A DNA stretch of 64,000 bases, taken from contig NZ_JAJAGO010000005.1 of the NCBI RefSeq assembly GCF_025165795.1, positions 124,001 through 188,000 on the forward strand, written 5' to 3'. Below the pieces are notes generated by a model, which ran no database searches, had not been told where the DNA came from, and saw only the letters and a list, made by a program, of their open reading frames with translations. This stretch comes from Streptomyces gossypii (GTDB lineage Bacteria; Actinomycetota; Actinomycetes; Streptomycetales; Streptomycetaceae). The position numbers and the translations under genes were made by a program. This document shows, one piece after another, positions 1 to 8,140 of this stretch (its first letter is position 1; each line of letters opens with the position of its first letter).

Positions 1-104
1 ATCCGTTCACCAACGTCGTGCGCGTCACCGTGATGACGCTGCGCCGCAAGCTGGGCGAGCCCGCGGTCATCGTCACCGTTCCCGGCGCGGGATACCGGAT
101 CTGA
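1..104 (+). CDS. Response regulator, C-terminal fragment (cut by window start)
   Basis: An open frame enters at the left edge and stops with TGA six bases before the histidine kinase gene. The last 33 residues include LRRKLGEP and end PGAGYRI, the recognition-helix and beta-hairpin wing of an OmpR/PhoB-type winged-helix DNA-binding domain. The receiver domain lies outside the window. Adjacency and shared strand make it the likely cognate regulator of the following kinase. The signal it answers to cannot be read from the sequence. Confidence 0.85.
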   Translation, partial: PFTNVVRVTVMTLRRKLGEPAVIVTVPGAGYRI

Positions 105-110
105 CGCGCG

Positions 111-1364
111 ATGCCCGCTCCGCCCCCGGCCGCGTCCTCCCCGGCCTCCCCGCCCCCCAAGCCGACCTGGGCACCGCGCGTGGCGTCGCGGCCGTACCCG
201 TGGCTGCGGCCCACCATCCGGATACGGCTCACCCTGCTCTACGGCGGGATGTTCCTGATCGCCGGGATGGTGCTGCTCACGATCATCTATCTGCTGTCGG
301 CACAGGCACTGCACGACGTCAGCACGCTCCCCTTCCGGGTGCTCAACGCCGAGGCCCAGCTGACCTCCGACTCGTGCCCCGGGCTCTCCGGCTCGATGCC
401 CAGCGAGGTGTTCATGGAGCGGCTGGGCGAGTGCACGGACGACCAGCGTGCCCTCGCCCTCGACGAGTTGCTGCGCAGCTCGCTGCTGGCCCTGCTGGGG
501 CTCGCGGTGGCGGCGTTCGCCTTCGGCTATGTGATGGCCGGACGCGTGCTCTCACCGCTCGGCCGGATCACCCGTACCGCACGCCAGGTCGCCGGGTCGG
601 ACCTGCACAAGCGGATCGAGCTGGAGGGCCCGGACGACGAGCTGAAGGAGCTGTCCGACACCTTCGACGACATGCTGGACCGGCTCGACCGGGCGTTCAC
701 CGCGCAGCAGCGGTTCGTGGCGAACGCCTCGCACGAGCTGCGCACCCCGCTGGCCATCAACCGCACGCTGCTGGAGGTCGAACTCTCGGATCCGCATGCC
801 TCGCCGGAGGTCCAGCATCTGGGCAAGACGCTGCTGGCCACCAACGAGCGGAGCGAGCAGCTGGTGGAGGGTCTGCTGCTGCTGGCCCGCAGTGAGAACG
901 AGCTGATCGACCGCAAGCCGGTCGATCTGGCCGAGGTGGCCTCGCAGGCCGTGGAGCAGGCACGCGGCGAGGCCCAGGCCAAGGGGCTGGAGCTGCGCGG
1001 AGTGCGCCAGCCCGCGTACGTGCAGGGCAACGGCGTGCTGCTGGAGCGCGTCGCGCTCAACCTGGTGCAGAACGCCGTGCGCTACAACCTGCGGGAGGGT
1101 GGATGGGTTTCGGTGAGTACGGAGGCGCAGCAGGCGTACGCGGTGCTGGTCGTGGAGAACACCGGCCCCGTGGTGCCCGCCTACGAGGTGGACAACCTTT
1201 TCGAACCGTTCCGGCGTCTCCGTACGGAACGCACCGGCAGCGACAAGGGGGTCGGACTGGGGCTTTCGATCGTGCGTTCGGTGGCGCGGGCACACGGGGG
1301 CACGGTGAGTGCGGAGCCGCGGGAGGACGGTGGCCTCGCGGTGCGAGTCGTTCTGCCCATCTGA
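111..1364 (+). CDS. Sensor histidine kinase (HAMP, HisKA, HATPase_c)
   Basis: Membrane sensor kinase of 417 residues that should autophosphorylate and pass phosphate to the response regulator just upstream. A proline-rich cytoplasmic N-terminus is followed by a membrane helix at about residues 40-65, a short extracytoplasmic loop of about 55 residues containing two cysteines, and a second helix at about 122-143. HAMP spans about 145-197. The HisKA motif ASHELRTPL carries the phospho-acceptor His208. The ATP-binding domain shows the N-box NLVQNAVRYN and the G-box GVGLGLSI. The gene starts six bases after the regulator stop, so the two form an operon. The small sensor loop gives no clue to the ligand. 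Confidence 0.93.
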   Translation: MPAPPPAASSPASPPPKPTWAPRVASRPYPWLRPTIRIRLTLLYGGMFLIAGMVLLTIIYLLSAQALHDVSTLPFRVLNAEAQLTSDSCPGLSGSMPSEVFMERLGECTDDQRALALDELLRSSLLALLGLAVAAFAFGYVMAGRVLSPLGRITRTARQVAGSDLHKRIELEGPDDELKELSDTFDDMLDRLDRAFTAQQRFVANASHELRTPLAINRTLLEVELSDPHASPEVQHLGKTLLATNERSEQLVEGLLLLARSENELIDRKPVDLAEVASQAVEQARGEAQAKGLELRGVRQPAYVQGNGVLLERVALNLVQNAVRYNLREGGWVSVSTEAQQAYAVLVVENTGPVVPAYEVDNLFEPFRRLRTERTGSDKGVGLGLSIVRSVARAHGGTVSAEPREDGGLAVRVVLPI

Positions 1365-1767
1365 GATCATCTCGGCCGGGGAGCTCCCCGCTGGGGAGGT
1401 TCGCTATATGCGGAATTCGTACGGTAAGACAGCCGCCACTGGAACTTGTGAGCGATCACACACGGGATTTTTTCGTTATTTACCCTCTGTGATCACAAGC
1501 TGGGAAGAAATCGTGGAAAATCCAGGTTTCCGCAGTCCGTGATCGTGGGCAGACCCCGGAGTGTCGTGCACAAAGTGCGACATTCAGACCGTCCGCGGTC
1601 CCGTTCGGCAGTAGACCCAATCACCTCTTCAGGGGGCCGGTTGGGTGTCGATTGAGTAACAGACCTTGATGTGAGGCAAAATCTCCGCCTCAGGTCGGGC
1701 ACAAGCTCGGCCTCTCACGCGTTACGTGCGCTGGAGACACCACAGAAACCCAGAGGGGGAGAGCGAC
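1365..1767 (+). promoter_or_regulatory. 403-bp intergenic region with two TGTGA/TCACA palindromes
   Basis: No convincing gene lies here. Two related dyads flank an AT-rich stretch: TGTGAGCGATCACA at 1447-1460 and the perfect palindrome TGTGATCACA at 1488-1497. The outer heptamers CTTGTGA (1445-1451) and TCACAAG (1493-1499) are also complementary, so the whole could fold as a stem. Between them is a T-run at about 1468-1480 that could end transcription of the kinase. The arrangement resembles a pair of Crp/Fnr- or GntR-type operators. Which regulator binds, and whether the target is the kinase or DUF4193, is unknown. Confidence 0.45.
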
Positions 1768-2067
1768 ATGGCAACGGACTACGACACCCCACGCAAGACC
1801 GACGACGATGTCAACGAGGACAGCATCGAGGAGCTCAAGGCCAGGCGGAACGACAAGTCCGCGTCCAATGTGGACGTGGACGAGTTCGAGCAGGCCGAGG
1901 GCCTGGAGCTGCCCGGCGCGGACCTCTCCAACGAGGAGCTGTCCGTCCGGGTGCTGCCTCGGCAGGCGGACGAGTTCACCTGCATGAGCTGCTTCCTGGT
2001 GCACCACCGGTCACAGCTCGCCGCAGAGAAGAACGGCCACCCGATCTGCCGCGACTGCGCGGCCTGA
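1768..2067 (+). CDS. DUF4193 family protein (small zinc-finger-like)
   Basis: 99-residue acidic protein conserved in actinobacteria just upstream of the dut region. The first 65 residues are charged and probably flexible. The C-terminal 30 residues hold two CxxC pairs, CMSC and CRDC, separated by about 20 residues and so probably forming a structural zinc site. The ATG at 1768 is chosen because a strong ribosome-binding site (GAGGGGGAGAG) lies just upstream; longer frames have none. The biochemical role is unknown. Family membership is firm because sequence and neighbourhood both match. Confidence 0.88.
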   Translation: MATDYDTPRKTDDDVNEDSIEELKARRNDKSASNVDVDEFEQAEGLELPGADLSNEELSVRVLPRQADEFTCMSCFLVHHRSQLAAEKNGHPICRDCAA

Positions 2068-2080
2068 CAGGCGGCCCATC

Positions 2081-3061
2081 GTGGCGGCCGAAGACGCACG
2101 TGATGCCGAGCGAGGCCAGCCCGAGAGGGACGCCTCGCTCGCGGCACGCGTCGGTGGCCGCGTGCCGCTCCGGCTGCGCGGGCGGCGGAAGAAGCAGCGG
2201 CAGGAGAAGGCCGAGGAACACGGAGAACAGAGGGAGCAGGGGGAGAACGAAAGCCACGAGGGGGACGCGACACAGAAGCAGCACGAGGGGGACGGGGAGC
2301 ACACGGAACTCGAGGAGCGCGGTGCCGACGCGGACCGGCCTGGCCGTCTGGAACGCCTTGACCGGGCGGACCTGCGGCAGGGCAGGGTCCGCGCCTTCGT
2401 GGGCGGGGTCGCCGACCGCGTCATCGAGAACGCGCCCCGCATCCCCGTCCGCGACCTGGAGACCCTGCGGCGGCAGTTTCCCGGGCTGGAGCCCGAGGAG
2501 CTCGCCGACCGGCTGGTCTCGGGCGCGACCAGGAGTTCGGCGACGGTGGGGGCGGGGGTCGGCGTCGCCGCGATGATGCCCGTGCCGCCCGCCATGCCCG
2601 CAGAGCTGGGGGCGGAGCTCCTCGGAGTCGCCTCCGTCGAGCTGAAGCTCATCGCCGAACTGCACGAGGTCTACGGGCGCCGCGCGCCGGGTGACGTGAA
2701 GCAGCGTTCGGCGGCTTACCTGTCGGCGTGGACTTCGGAGCGCGGAGTGAATCTGGCCAAGCCGACCACGCTCAACGCCGCTCTCGGCGGCCAGCTGAAG
2801 CGCGAGCTGCGCCAGCAGCTGCTGAAGCGCACGGCGCGGAATCTGCCCAACCTGGCGCCGTTCCTGATCGGCGCCGCGGTGGGCGCCGCGATGAACCACC
2901 ACGACACGGCCCGGCTCGCCCGCCGTGTCCGCACCGACCTCCGCAAGACCCAGGTCCGGTGGGACGCGCTGCCGTCCGCCTCCGCGCCGTCGCCTGCCTC
3001 GGAGCTGCCGCCCGGCACCTCCGGGCCCGGGTCCGGGTCCGGGCCCGCCTCCGCTTCCTGA
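2081..3061 (+). CDS. Hypothetical protein with EcsC-like C-terminal part
   Basis: 326 residues from a GTG 13 bases after DUF4193. Residues about 28-75 are almost entirely charged (K, R, E, Q, H), a low-complexity disordered segment. The C-terminal two thirds are folded: helices around ELLGVASVELKLIAELHEVYG-like sequence, a long basic region, then a glycine-rich hydrophobic stretch ending LIGAAVGAAMNHHDT (about 263-277). That order resembles EcsC-family proteins, although the likeness is partial. The last 25 residues are a Gly/Ser/Pro tail encoded by near-perfect GGGTCC-type repeats. No enzyme motif is visible. The start is uncertain because no clear ribosome-binding site precedes it. Confidence 0.7.
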   Translation: MAAEDARDAERGQPERDASLAARVGGRVPLRLRGRRKKQRQEKAEEHGEQREQGENESHEGDATQKQHEGDGEHTELEERGADADRPGRLERLDRADLRQGRVRAFVGGVADRVIENAPRIPVRDLETLRRQFPGLEPEELADRLVSGATRSSATVGAGVGVAAMMPVPPAMPAELGAELLGVASVELKLIAELHEVYGRRAPGDVKQRSAAYLSAWTSERGVNLAKPTTLNAALGGQLKRELRQQLLKRTARNLPNLAPFLIGAAVGAAMNHHDTARLARRVRTDLRKTQVRWDALPSASAPSPASELPPGTSGPGSGSGPASAS

Positions 3062-3076
3062 CCGGACAGGCTCTTA

Positions 3077-3239
3077 GAGCCCCTGACAGAATGGGCGGTC
3101 GATCAGCTTGCGGCGTCTGGTGCGTGCGCTCGCAAGGCGGAGGATCGTCCTCGTACTGGGCGTACATGGACGACTCCGACAACGCGGCGAGCGCGCGTGC
3201 CAGGCGTCGCAAGCCGACCGCCCATTCTGTGAGGGGCTC
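3077..3239. mobile_element. MITE-like inverted-repeat element, 163 bp
   Basis: The 25-bp ends at 3077-3101 and 3215-3239 are inverted repeats with a single mismatch (outer end GAGCCCCTGACAG). A second inner pair at about 3106-3133 and 3186-3213 also matches if G:T pairs are allowed, so a transcript would fold almost end to end. The element is flanked by TA on both sides (3075-3076 and 3240-3241), consistent with a TA target duplication. It encodes no transposase. It lies between convergent genes and its right end supplies the stop codon of the DUF3093 gene, so it may also serve as a bidirectional terminator. Classification as a MITE is inference from structure. Confidence 0.6.
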
Positions 3240-3709
3240 TAAGAGGTCCGTCCGGGTGCGGAGGCCGCCGCCAGTGCCGCGACCAGCCGGTCCGGCTCGC
3301 GGGTCGACACATAGACGTACGGCGTCGGGTCCTCGGGATCGGTGACCTCGACCCGGACCGCGGTGGGGATGTAGCCGCGCAGCAGCATGTGGGCATGCGG
3401 ATCCGCCTTGTAACTGCGCCAGGCGAGAGCCTCCTCCGCGTCCAGCGCCCGCGCCTCGCCCAGTGCCGACAGCGGGATCCGGGCGTCCCCCGCGACCAGT
3501 GAGTCCGCGACCACACGCACCCGCGCCGCCCCGTACGTGCTGACACCCACCGCCGACAGCGCGGAGCCCGCCACCAGCCCGACGAGCATGGCCATCGGGC
3601 CCAGGGGGAGCAGTATCAGCGCCAGTGCGGCACCCGACAGCAGGGCGATCAGCCACCAGAAGGCGGGAGCGGTCAGACGTTCGTCGTAAGACTGCACATG
3701 AGGCTGCAT
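3239..3709 (-). CDS. DUF3093 domain-containing membrane protein
   Basis: 156 residues counted from the ATG at 3709 (MQPHVQSYDERL), the usual start for this actinobacterial family next to dut. An in-frame ATG at 3808 would run into the divergent thioesterase promoter and is rejected. Two adjacent membrane helices lie at about residues 15-55 and are followed by a small soluble domain ending in a P-T-P-Y-V-Y-V-S-T-R strand. The function of the family is unknown. The stop codon TAG (3241-3239) is formed by the terminal bases of the inverted-repeat element plus its flanking TA, so the last residues may differ from relatives lacking the element. Confidence 0.85.
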   Translation of the reverse strand: MQPHVQSYDERLTAPAFWWLIALLSGAALALILLPLGPMAMLVGLVAGSALSAVGVSTYGAARVRVVADSLVAGDARIPLSALGEARALDAEEALAWRSYKADPHAHMLLRGYIPTAVRVEVTDPEDPTPYVYVSTREPDRLVAALAAASAPGRTS

Positions 3710-3754
3710 GCGTCCAAGCTTGGCACGTCCGGCACCACGCACCGGCGGCACCGG

Positions 3755-3771
3755 TAGGGTCTGCACACGTG
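3755..3771 (+). promoter_or_regulatory. Leaderless-type promoter -10 box and GTG start
   Basis: TAGGGT at 3755-3760 is followed eight bases later by the GTG (3769) of the thioesterase gene. In Streptomyces a TANNNT -10 element this close to the initiation codon is typical of leaderless transcripts, and no Shine-Dalgarno sequence is present. This arrangement fixes the start of the next gene. Confidence 0.55.
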
Positions 3772-4362
3772 AGTGCTGCTGATCCATCGAGAAACCGTAT
3801 GAAGCCACCGGCTGACGCCCCCGTTCCGGCCCGCCACCCGGATGCTCCCGCCCCCGGTGAGGCGCTGGGCTCCCACTACGGCGAGTGCTTCGGCTGCGGC
3901 GGCGCGCAGCCCCACGGGCTGCATCTGGAGGCCCGCGCGGGCGAGGGAGTGAACGTCACCGCGGAGTTCACCGTCCAGCCCGCCCACCAGGGCGCACCCG
4001 GTCTCGCACACGGCGGAGTCCTCTCCGCGGCACTGGACGAGACGCTCGGTGCCCTGAACTGGCTGATGCAGGTGATCGCGGTGACCGGACGCCTGGAGAC
4101 CGACTTCGTCCGCCCGGTGCCCGTGGGCACGACGCTCCATCTGGACGCCCACGCCACCGCCCGGCACGGCCGGAAGATCTTCTGTGCCGCCACCGGGCGG
4201 CTCGGCGGCCCCGAGGGGCCGGTCGCGGTGCGGGCCGAAGCGCTCTACATCGAGGTGCGGGTCGATCACTTCATCGAGAACGGCCGCGACGAGGAGATCA
4301 AGGCAGCCATGGCCGACCCCGACCAGGTGAGGCGGGCCCGGGCCTTCGAGGTGAACCCGTGA
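3769..4362 (+). CDS. PaaI family thioesterase (hotdog fold)
   Basis: 197-residue acyl-CoA thioesterase-type hotdog protein from the leaderless GTG. The CFGCG motif near residue 40 is typical of the PaaI/THEM4-like subgroup. The catalytic helix region HGGVLSAALDETLG (about residues 79-92) carries the His-Gly-Gly and Asp/Glu pattern of hotdog thioesterases, and an R-L-E-T-D-F-V-R-P strand follows. It would hydrolyse an acyl- or aroyl-CoA ester in the cytosol; the substrate is not predictable. Its TGA overlaps the GTG of dut (GTGA), so the two are translationally coupled. Confidence 0.88.
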   Translation: MSAADPSRNRMKPPADAPVPARHPDAPAPGEALGSHYGECFGCGGAQPHGLHLEARAGEGVNVTAEFTVQPAHQGAPGLAHGGVLSAALDETLGALNWLMQVIAVTGRLETDFVRPVPVGTTLHLDAHATARHGRKIFCAATGRLGGPEGPVAVRAEALYIEVRVDHFIENGRDEEIKAAMADPDQVRRARAFEVNP

Positions 4363-4901
4363 CCGGGCAGCCGCGGCAGCCTGTCGACGTGCTGGTGCTG
4401 CGGCTGGACCCGGCCATGCCGCTGCCCGCGTACGCGCATCCGGGCGACGCGGGATGCGACCTGAGGACGGCCGAGGCCGCGGAGATCGCCCCCGGTGAGC
4501 GGGTCGTACTGCCCACGGGGCTGTCGATCGCGCTGCCGGACGGATACGCCGCCTTCGTGCACCCCCGTAGCGGGCTCGCGGCCCGCTACGGCGTCGCGCT
4601 GCCGAATGCGCCCGGAACAGTGGATGCCGGGTACCGTGGGGAGATCAAGGTGATCGTGACCAACCTCGACCCGCGCGAGACCGTGCGATTCGAGCGCTTT
4701 GACCGCATCGCCCAACTCGTCGTCCAGCAGGTGGAGAAGGCGCGCTTCCACGAGGTGGAGGAGCTGCCGGGCTCGGCGCGGGCATCGGGTGGCTTCGGCT
4801 CTACGGGGGGCCATGCCGCCGCGCGGCGGGACGACCCAGCACAGCACAGTGATTTCATCGCGGTCGGTACCGACCAGAACCCGGATCTGAGAGGACAGTG
4901 A
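4359..4901 (+). CDS. dut: dUTP diphosphatase (dUTPase)
   Basis: 180 residues. It hydrolyses dUTP to dUMP and pyrophosphate, keeping uracil out of DNA and supplying dUMP for thymidylate synthesis. All five trimeric dUTPase motifs are readable: HPGDAGCDL (I), HPRSGLA (II), GTVDAGYRGEI with the catalytic Asp (III), RIAQLVV (IV) and the C-terminal glycine-rich arm ASGGFGSTG (V). The tail after motif V is about 30 residues longer than in minimal enzymes. GTG start, coupled to the thioesterase by a four-base overlap. DUF3710 follows one base after the stop. Confidence 0.95.
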   Translation: MTGQPRQPVDVLVLRLDPAMPLPAYAHPGDAGCDLRTAEAAEIAPGERVVLPTGLSIALPDGYAAFVHPRSGLAARYGVALPNAPGTVDAGYRGEIKVIVTNLDPRETVRFERFDRIAQLVVQQVEKARFHEVEELPGSARASGGFGSTGGHAAARRDDPAQHSDFIAVGTDQNPDLRGQ

Positions 4902-4902
4902 C

Positions 4903-5691
4903 GTGTTCGGACGTCGTCGTAAGAAGAGCGAAGAGCCTGAGCCGGGCGCCTCGGACGAGTTCGAGACGGAGACCGCCGAGGAGGCGGACGAGGGCGCCGA
5001 GGCGGACGCGGACGCCGACGCCGACGCGAAGCGTGTGAAGCTGCCGCCGGCCCCCCGCCCGGACGGCCCCTGGGACCTCAGTGAGATCACCGACCCCGGC
5101 GACGGCCGGGTCGACCTCGGCGGACTGTTCGTGCCCGGTGTCGAGGGCATGGAACTGCGGGTCGAGGTCGCCGGTGACGCGATCGTCGCCGCCACCATCG
5201 TGCTCCAGGACAGCGCGATCCAGCTCCAGGCGTTCGCCGCGCCGCGGCGCGAGGGCATCTGGGAAGAGGTACGCGAAGAGGTCGCCGCCGGGATCACCAA
5301 GCAGGGCGGCGTCATCGACGAGGTCGAGGGTCCGCTCGGCTGGGAGCTGCGCGCCCAGGTGCCGGTCCAGCTGCCGGACGGCAAGCACGGCGTCCAGGTG
5401 GTGCGCTTCGTCGGCGTCGACGGTCCCCGCTGGTTCCTGCGCGGGGTCATCTCCGGCCAGGGCGCGGTCCAGCCGGAGGCCGCCGGGCTGCTGGAGCAGA
5501 TCTTCCGGGACACCGTGATCGTGCGCGGCGACGGCCCCATGGCCCCCCGCGACCCGATCGTCCTCAAGCTTCCCGAGGACGCTCAGATGGTTCCCGACGG
5601 CGTCCAGCAGGAGACCGTCGAGGAGGGATCCCGCTTCGCGGGCGGCATCGACAAGCTCCAGCGCGGCCCGGAGATCACCCAGATCCACTGA
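4903..5691 (+). CDS. DUF3710 domain-containing protein
   Basis: 262 residues from a GTG immediately after dut, in the same conserved operon. The N-terminal 45 residues are a basic patch (FGRRRKK) and a long acidic run of E, A and D repeats. The rest is a compact alpha/beta domain with a W-D-L-S-E-I entry motif and a GAxQ-type C-terminal helix. No catalytic signature is visible and the family function is unknown. Strong synteny with dut across actinobacteria makes the call secure. Confidence 0.9.
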   Translation: MFGRRRKKSEEPEPGASDEFETETAEEADEGAEADADADADAKRVKLPPAPRPDGPWDLSEITDPGDGRVDLGGLFVPGVEGMELRVEVAGDAIVAATIVLQDSAIQLQAFAAPRREGIWEEVREEVAAGITKQGGVIDEVEGPLGWELRAQVPVQLPDGKHGVQVVRFVGVDGPRWFLRGVISGQGAVQPEAAGLLEQIFRDTVIVRGDGPMAPRDPIVLKLPEDAQMVPDGVQQETVEEGSRFAGGIDKLQRGPEITQIH

Positions 5692-5716
5692 GCCCTTCGG
5701 CGGAGCCTCGCGTCCC

Positions 5717-5755
5717 CCGGCGCGGCGGTGGAGATCCCTTCCGCCGCCGCGCCGG
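5717..5755. terminator. Bidirectional terminator-like hairpin
   Basis: Perfect 12-bp inverted repeat CCGGCGCGGCGG / CCGCCGCGCCGG around a 15-base loop, between the convergent DUF3710 and WXG-like genes. There is no U-tract, as is usual for GC-rich actinobacterial terminators. Confidence 0.65.
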
Positions 5756-5777
5756 CCCGTCACCGGTCGGACAGGTG

Positions 5778-8126
5778 TCAGTCCGGCCGGTCCACGGGGA
5801 GGCTCTTGACCTGGTCGAGCGAGGACAGGTAGGTGGCCGTGGTCGCCACCCGGTCCAGGGCCTGCCCGTAACCGTCCTTCGAGTAGACCTCGGCCCAGGT
5901 GTTGGACACGTCGACGCCGTGCACCTCCGCGATGGCCTTGAGGGCCGCCTCGTTCTGCTGGATGTCCCGCTCCTGCGAGCTGCTCCAGATGCGGGCCGCG
6001 GCGTCGGCCTTGTCTATCGATTCGCTCCTGGAGATGTCGGCGTCGATGTCGTTGACCAGCGCGCCTTCCGCGCCAGCGACGAACACTCCGATGGAGGCGG
6101 CGGCTATGGGATGGGCGGTGAAGACGGGCGCCATCGACGCGGCCGTGACGCCCGTGCCGAACGCGGTGTTGCCCCAGAGCCGCGCGCTGAGGGTGGACTT
6201 GTCGAACTCGGCGTCCCTCGTCACCGCGGGCCCGATGACGGCTTCCTGCCGCCCGATCGCCAGGGTGCCGGCCGTCTCGCCGGACGCACGGAGGATCTCC
6301 TGCACCGTGTCCTCCCGGGAGGCGTCATAGCGCTGGTTCGCGGGGAGGTCTCCGGAGAGGTGATGCTCCAGTACCTGGGCTGTGTAGGCCTTCTGCGCCT
6401 GGCCCAGTGCCGTGTTCCCGTCCGGGTCCTGGCCGAGTGCGAGCAGGAAACGGGTGGTGTCCAGATGGGCGTTCTTCAGGTCGAGTTCGGCTCCCTCCAT
6501 GGGGAAGAGCAGCTTGTCGTCCGAGCCGTCCTTCAGCGCCCGGAAGATGTCCGGGGTGTACTCGGCCGCGGCTCGGGCCACGGATTCGTGCATTCCCGGC
6601 TTCAGAGCGGTGTGGTCGTCCAGGGAGGAGACGCCCTGGATCAGGCGGGACATGATCTTGGCCTCGTCCTCGCTGTGGGACGGCTGGAGAGATACCGGCG
6701 CATCGTAGGGGCTTCCCGTCGTCGCCGAGTTCAGCGCGTGCGAGAGCGCCTTGTAGCCACCCAGCTCCCGCTTCTCCTCCTCGGGTTCGGTGAACTCCCC
6801 GTCCTCGGGCCAGTCGCGATCGCTGATCAGGTAGTCGTAGTTACCCTTGTCCAGGAAGAACTCCGTTGAAGCGTTGCCGTTGTTCCCCAGTGCCTCCATG
6901 AAGCCGGTGACCGGATCCTCGCCCGCGTCTTTCGCGCTGCCGAAGTTGAGGAACCCCGAGTCGCCGAATCCCTTGCTGATCCATTTCTCCGTCGGCTTGT
7001 TGCCCTCGTAACCCTGGACGAAGCCTTCCCGGTCCTTCTTGAGCAGTGCGTCGCCGTAGTCGTTCAGGAAGTCCGACTGGAAGTTTCCGGTGCGCATGAG
7101 ATTGCTCATGACCTGGAAATTGTAGGGACCCTTGGAGGCGTACGGATTGCCCTTCGCGGCTTCGGCGCCGATCCGTTCGTCACCCATGTCGATCATTTCC
7201 TTCTTCCACGCCTTCATTTCGGGCGTGTCGGAGTGGCTGGCCAGGCCGAGGGTGACGCCGAGGTTGTCCTGGAGGGCGGCGAGCTGGGCGCGCCGTTCCT
7301 TGCTGTGCTCGATCGTTACGCTGGTGGTTCCGCGCTGTTCGTGCTTGGGCTCGGCCATCGCGGCCCAGTAGTCGAGCATGCCCTTGGGGCCCATACGCAA
7401 GGTGAACTGCTCCGCGAAATCGGAGTTCTTGGCGTGCTTCGCCAGGATTCCGTTCAGCTGCGATATCTGCTTCTCGTTCGCATCGGCGCCCTTGTCGGCG
7501 AGATTCATCGCCGCCTTGATGTCCTTTTCCGTCTCCTTGTCGACATCGTTGAGGTGGGCTATTCCGTCGTCGGTGAAACCCTTGTCCTTGCCGTTCGGGT
7601 CGATGAGCAGTGCGGTCGACAGGCGGCGGTCCGCCGTGGTCGCGACCTCGATGGCCCGGAGGGTGCGCTGCCGGTAGGCGACGATGGCTTCGTGGAACGC
7701 CTTCTGCAGGGCCGCGCTGCGGTCCACCTCGTCCGGGGGCGGATCGACGTAGACGTTTCCGTTCTCCCTGTTGAGTTTCAGGTAGCTCTTGCCGCCGTCT
7801 GCCCGCGGGCTCTCCACCTCCTCCTGTATCGCCTTGAGTTCGTCCTTGGCCCAGGTGAACTTCGCGAGGGCTTCGGCGAGTACGGTGCCGATGTCGTCCG
7901 CCTCGCCCGCGGCTCTGTCCATCATGGACTTGACGCCGGTGAACTTCCGGAAGGCCGCCGAGGCGGCCTCCCCCTGCCAGTCGGACTGCTCCAGCGGTCC
8001 GGCGACGGTGCGCTGGTAGGTGTTCCGCGCCGCACGGAACTGGCCGCCGAGTTTCTGCCACTTGGCCGCCGCTTCGCTGAACGGCACCAGATTGACCTGC
8101 CGCACTGCCGTGTACGTGAGAGACAT
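5778..8126 (-). CDS. Large WXG-like (type VII secretion-associated) protein, DUF6571-like
   Basis: 782 residues. The N-terminal 110 residues form a helical hairpin with the turn SDWQGEAASAAF (about 49-60), a W-x-G variant as in WXG100/LXG-type ESX substrates. The long middle region is helical with repeated Y/F-rich blocks and looks like the DUF6571 family of Streptomyces. Near residues 658-695 a glycine/alanine-rich hydrophobic stretch (TAFGTGVTAASMAP...) could cross or enter a membrane. The C-terminus has no recognisable toxin active site. The ribosome-binding site AAGGGA precedes the ATG. The gene follows the smaller partner by 14 bases. No secretion ATPase (EccC) is in the window, so any export would use machinery elsewhere. 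Confidence 0.75.
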   Translation of the reverse strand: MSLTYTAVRQVNLVPFSEAAAKWQKLGGQFRAARNTYQRTVAGPLEQSDWQGEAASAAFRKFTGVKSMMDRAAGEADDIGTVLAEALAKFTWAKDELKAIQEEVESPRADGGKSYLKLNRENGNVYVDPPPDEVDRSAALQKAFHEAIVAYRQRTLRAIEVATTADRRLSTALLIDPNGKDKGFTDDGIAHLNDVDKETEKDIKAAMNLADKGADANEKQISQLNGILAKHAKNSDFAEQFTLRMGPKGMLDYWAAMAEPKHEQRGTTSVTIEHSKERRAQLAALQDNLGVTLGLASHSDTPEMKAWKKEMIDMGDERIGAEAAKGNPYASKGPYNFQVMSNLMRTGNFQSDFLNDYGDALLKKDREGFVQGYEGNKPTEKWISKGFGDSGFLNFGSAKDAGEDPVTGFMEALGNNGNASTEFFLDKGNYDYLISDRDWPEDGEFTEPEEEKRELGGYKALSHALNSATTGSPYDAPVSLQPSHSEDEAKIMSRLIQGVSSLDDHTALKPGMHESVARAAAEYTPDIFRALKDGSDDKLLFPMEGAELDLKNAHLDTTRFLLALGQDPDGNTALGQAQKAYTAQVLEHHLSGDLPANQRYDASREDTVQEILRASGETAGTLAIGRQEAVIGPAVTRDAEFDKSTLSARLWGNTAFGTGVTAASMAPVFTAHPIAAASIGVFVAGAEGALVNDIDADISRSESIDKADAAARIWSSSQERDIQQNEAALKAIAEVHGVDVSNTWAEVYSKDGYGQALDRVATTATYLSSLDQVKSLPVDRPD

Positions 8127-8140
8127 CTTCGTTCCCTTGA

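Noticed and set aside
3008..3061. GGGTCC-type tandem repeats at the end of the EcsC-like gene as a separate repeat element
   Set aside because: They encode a short Gly/Ser/Pro tail in frame and are common low-complexity sequence in GC-rich genomes.
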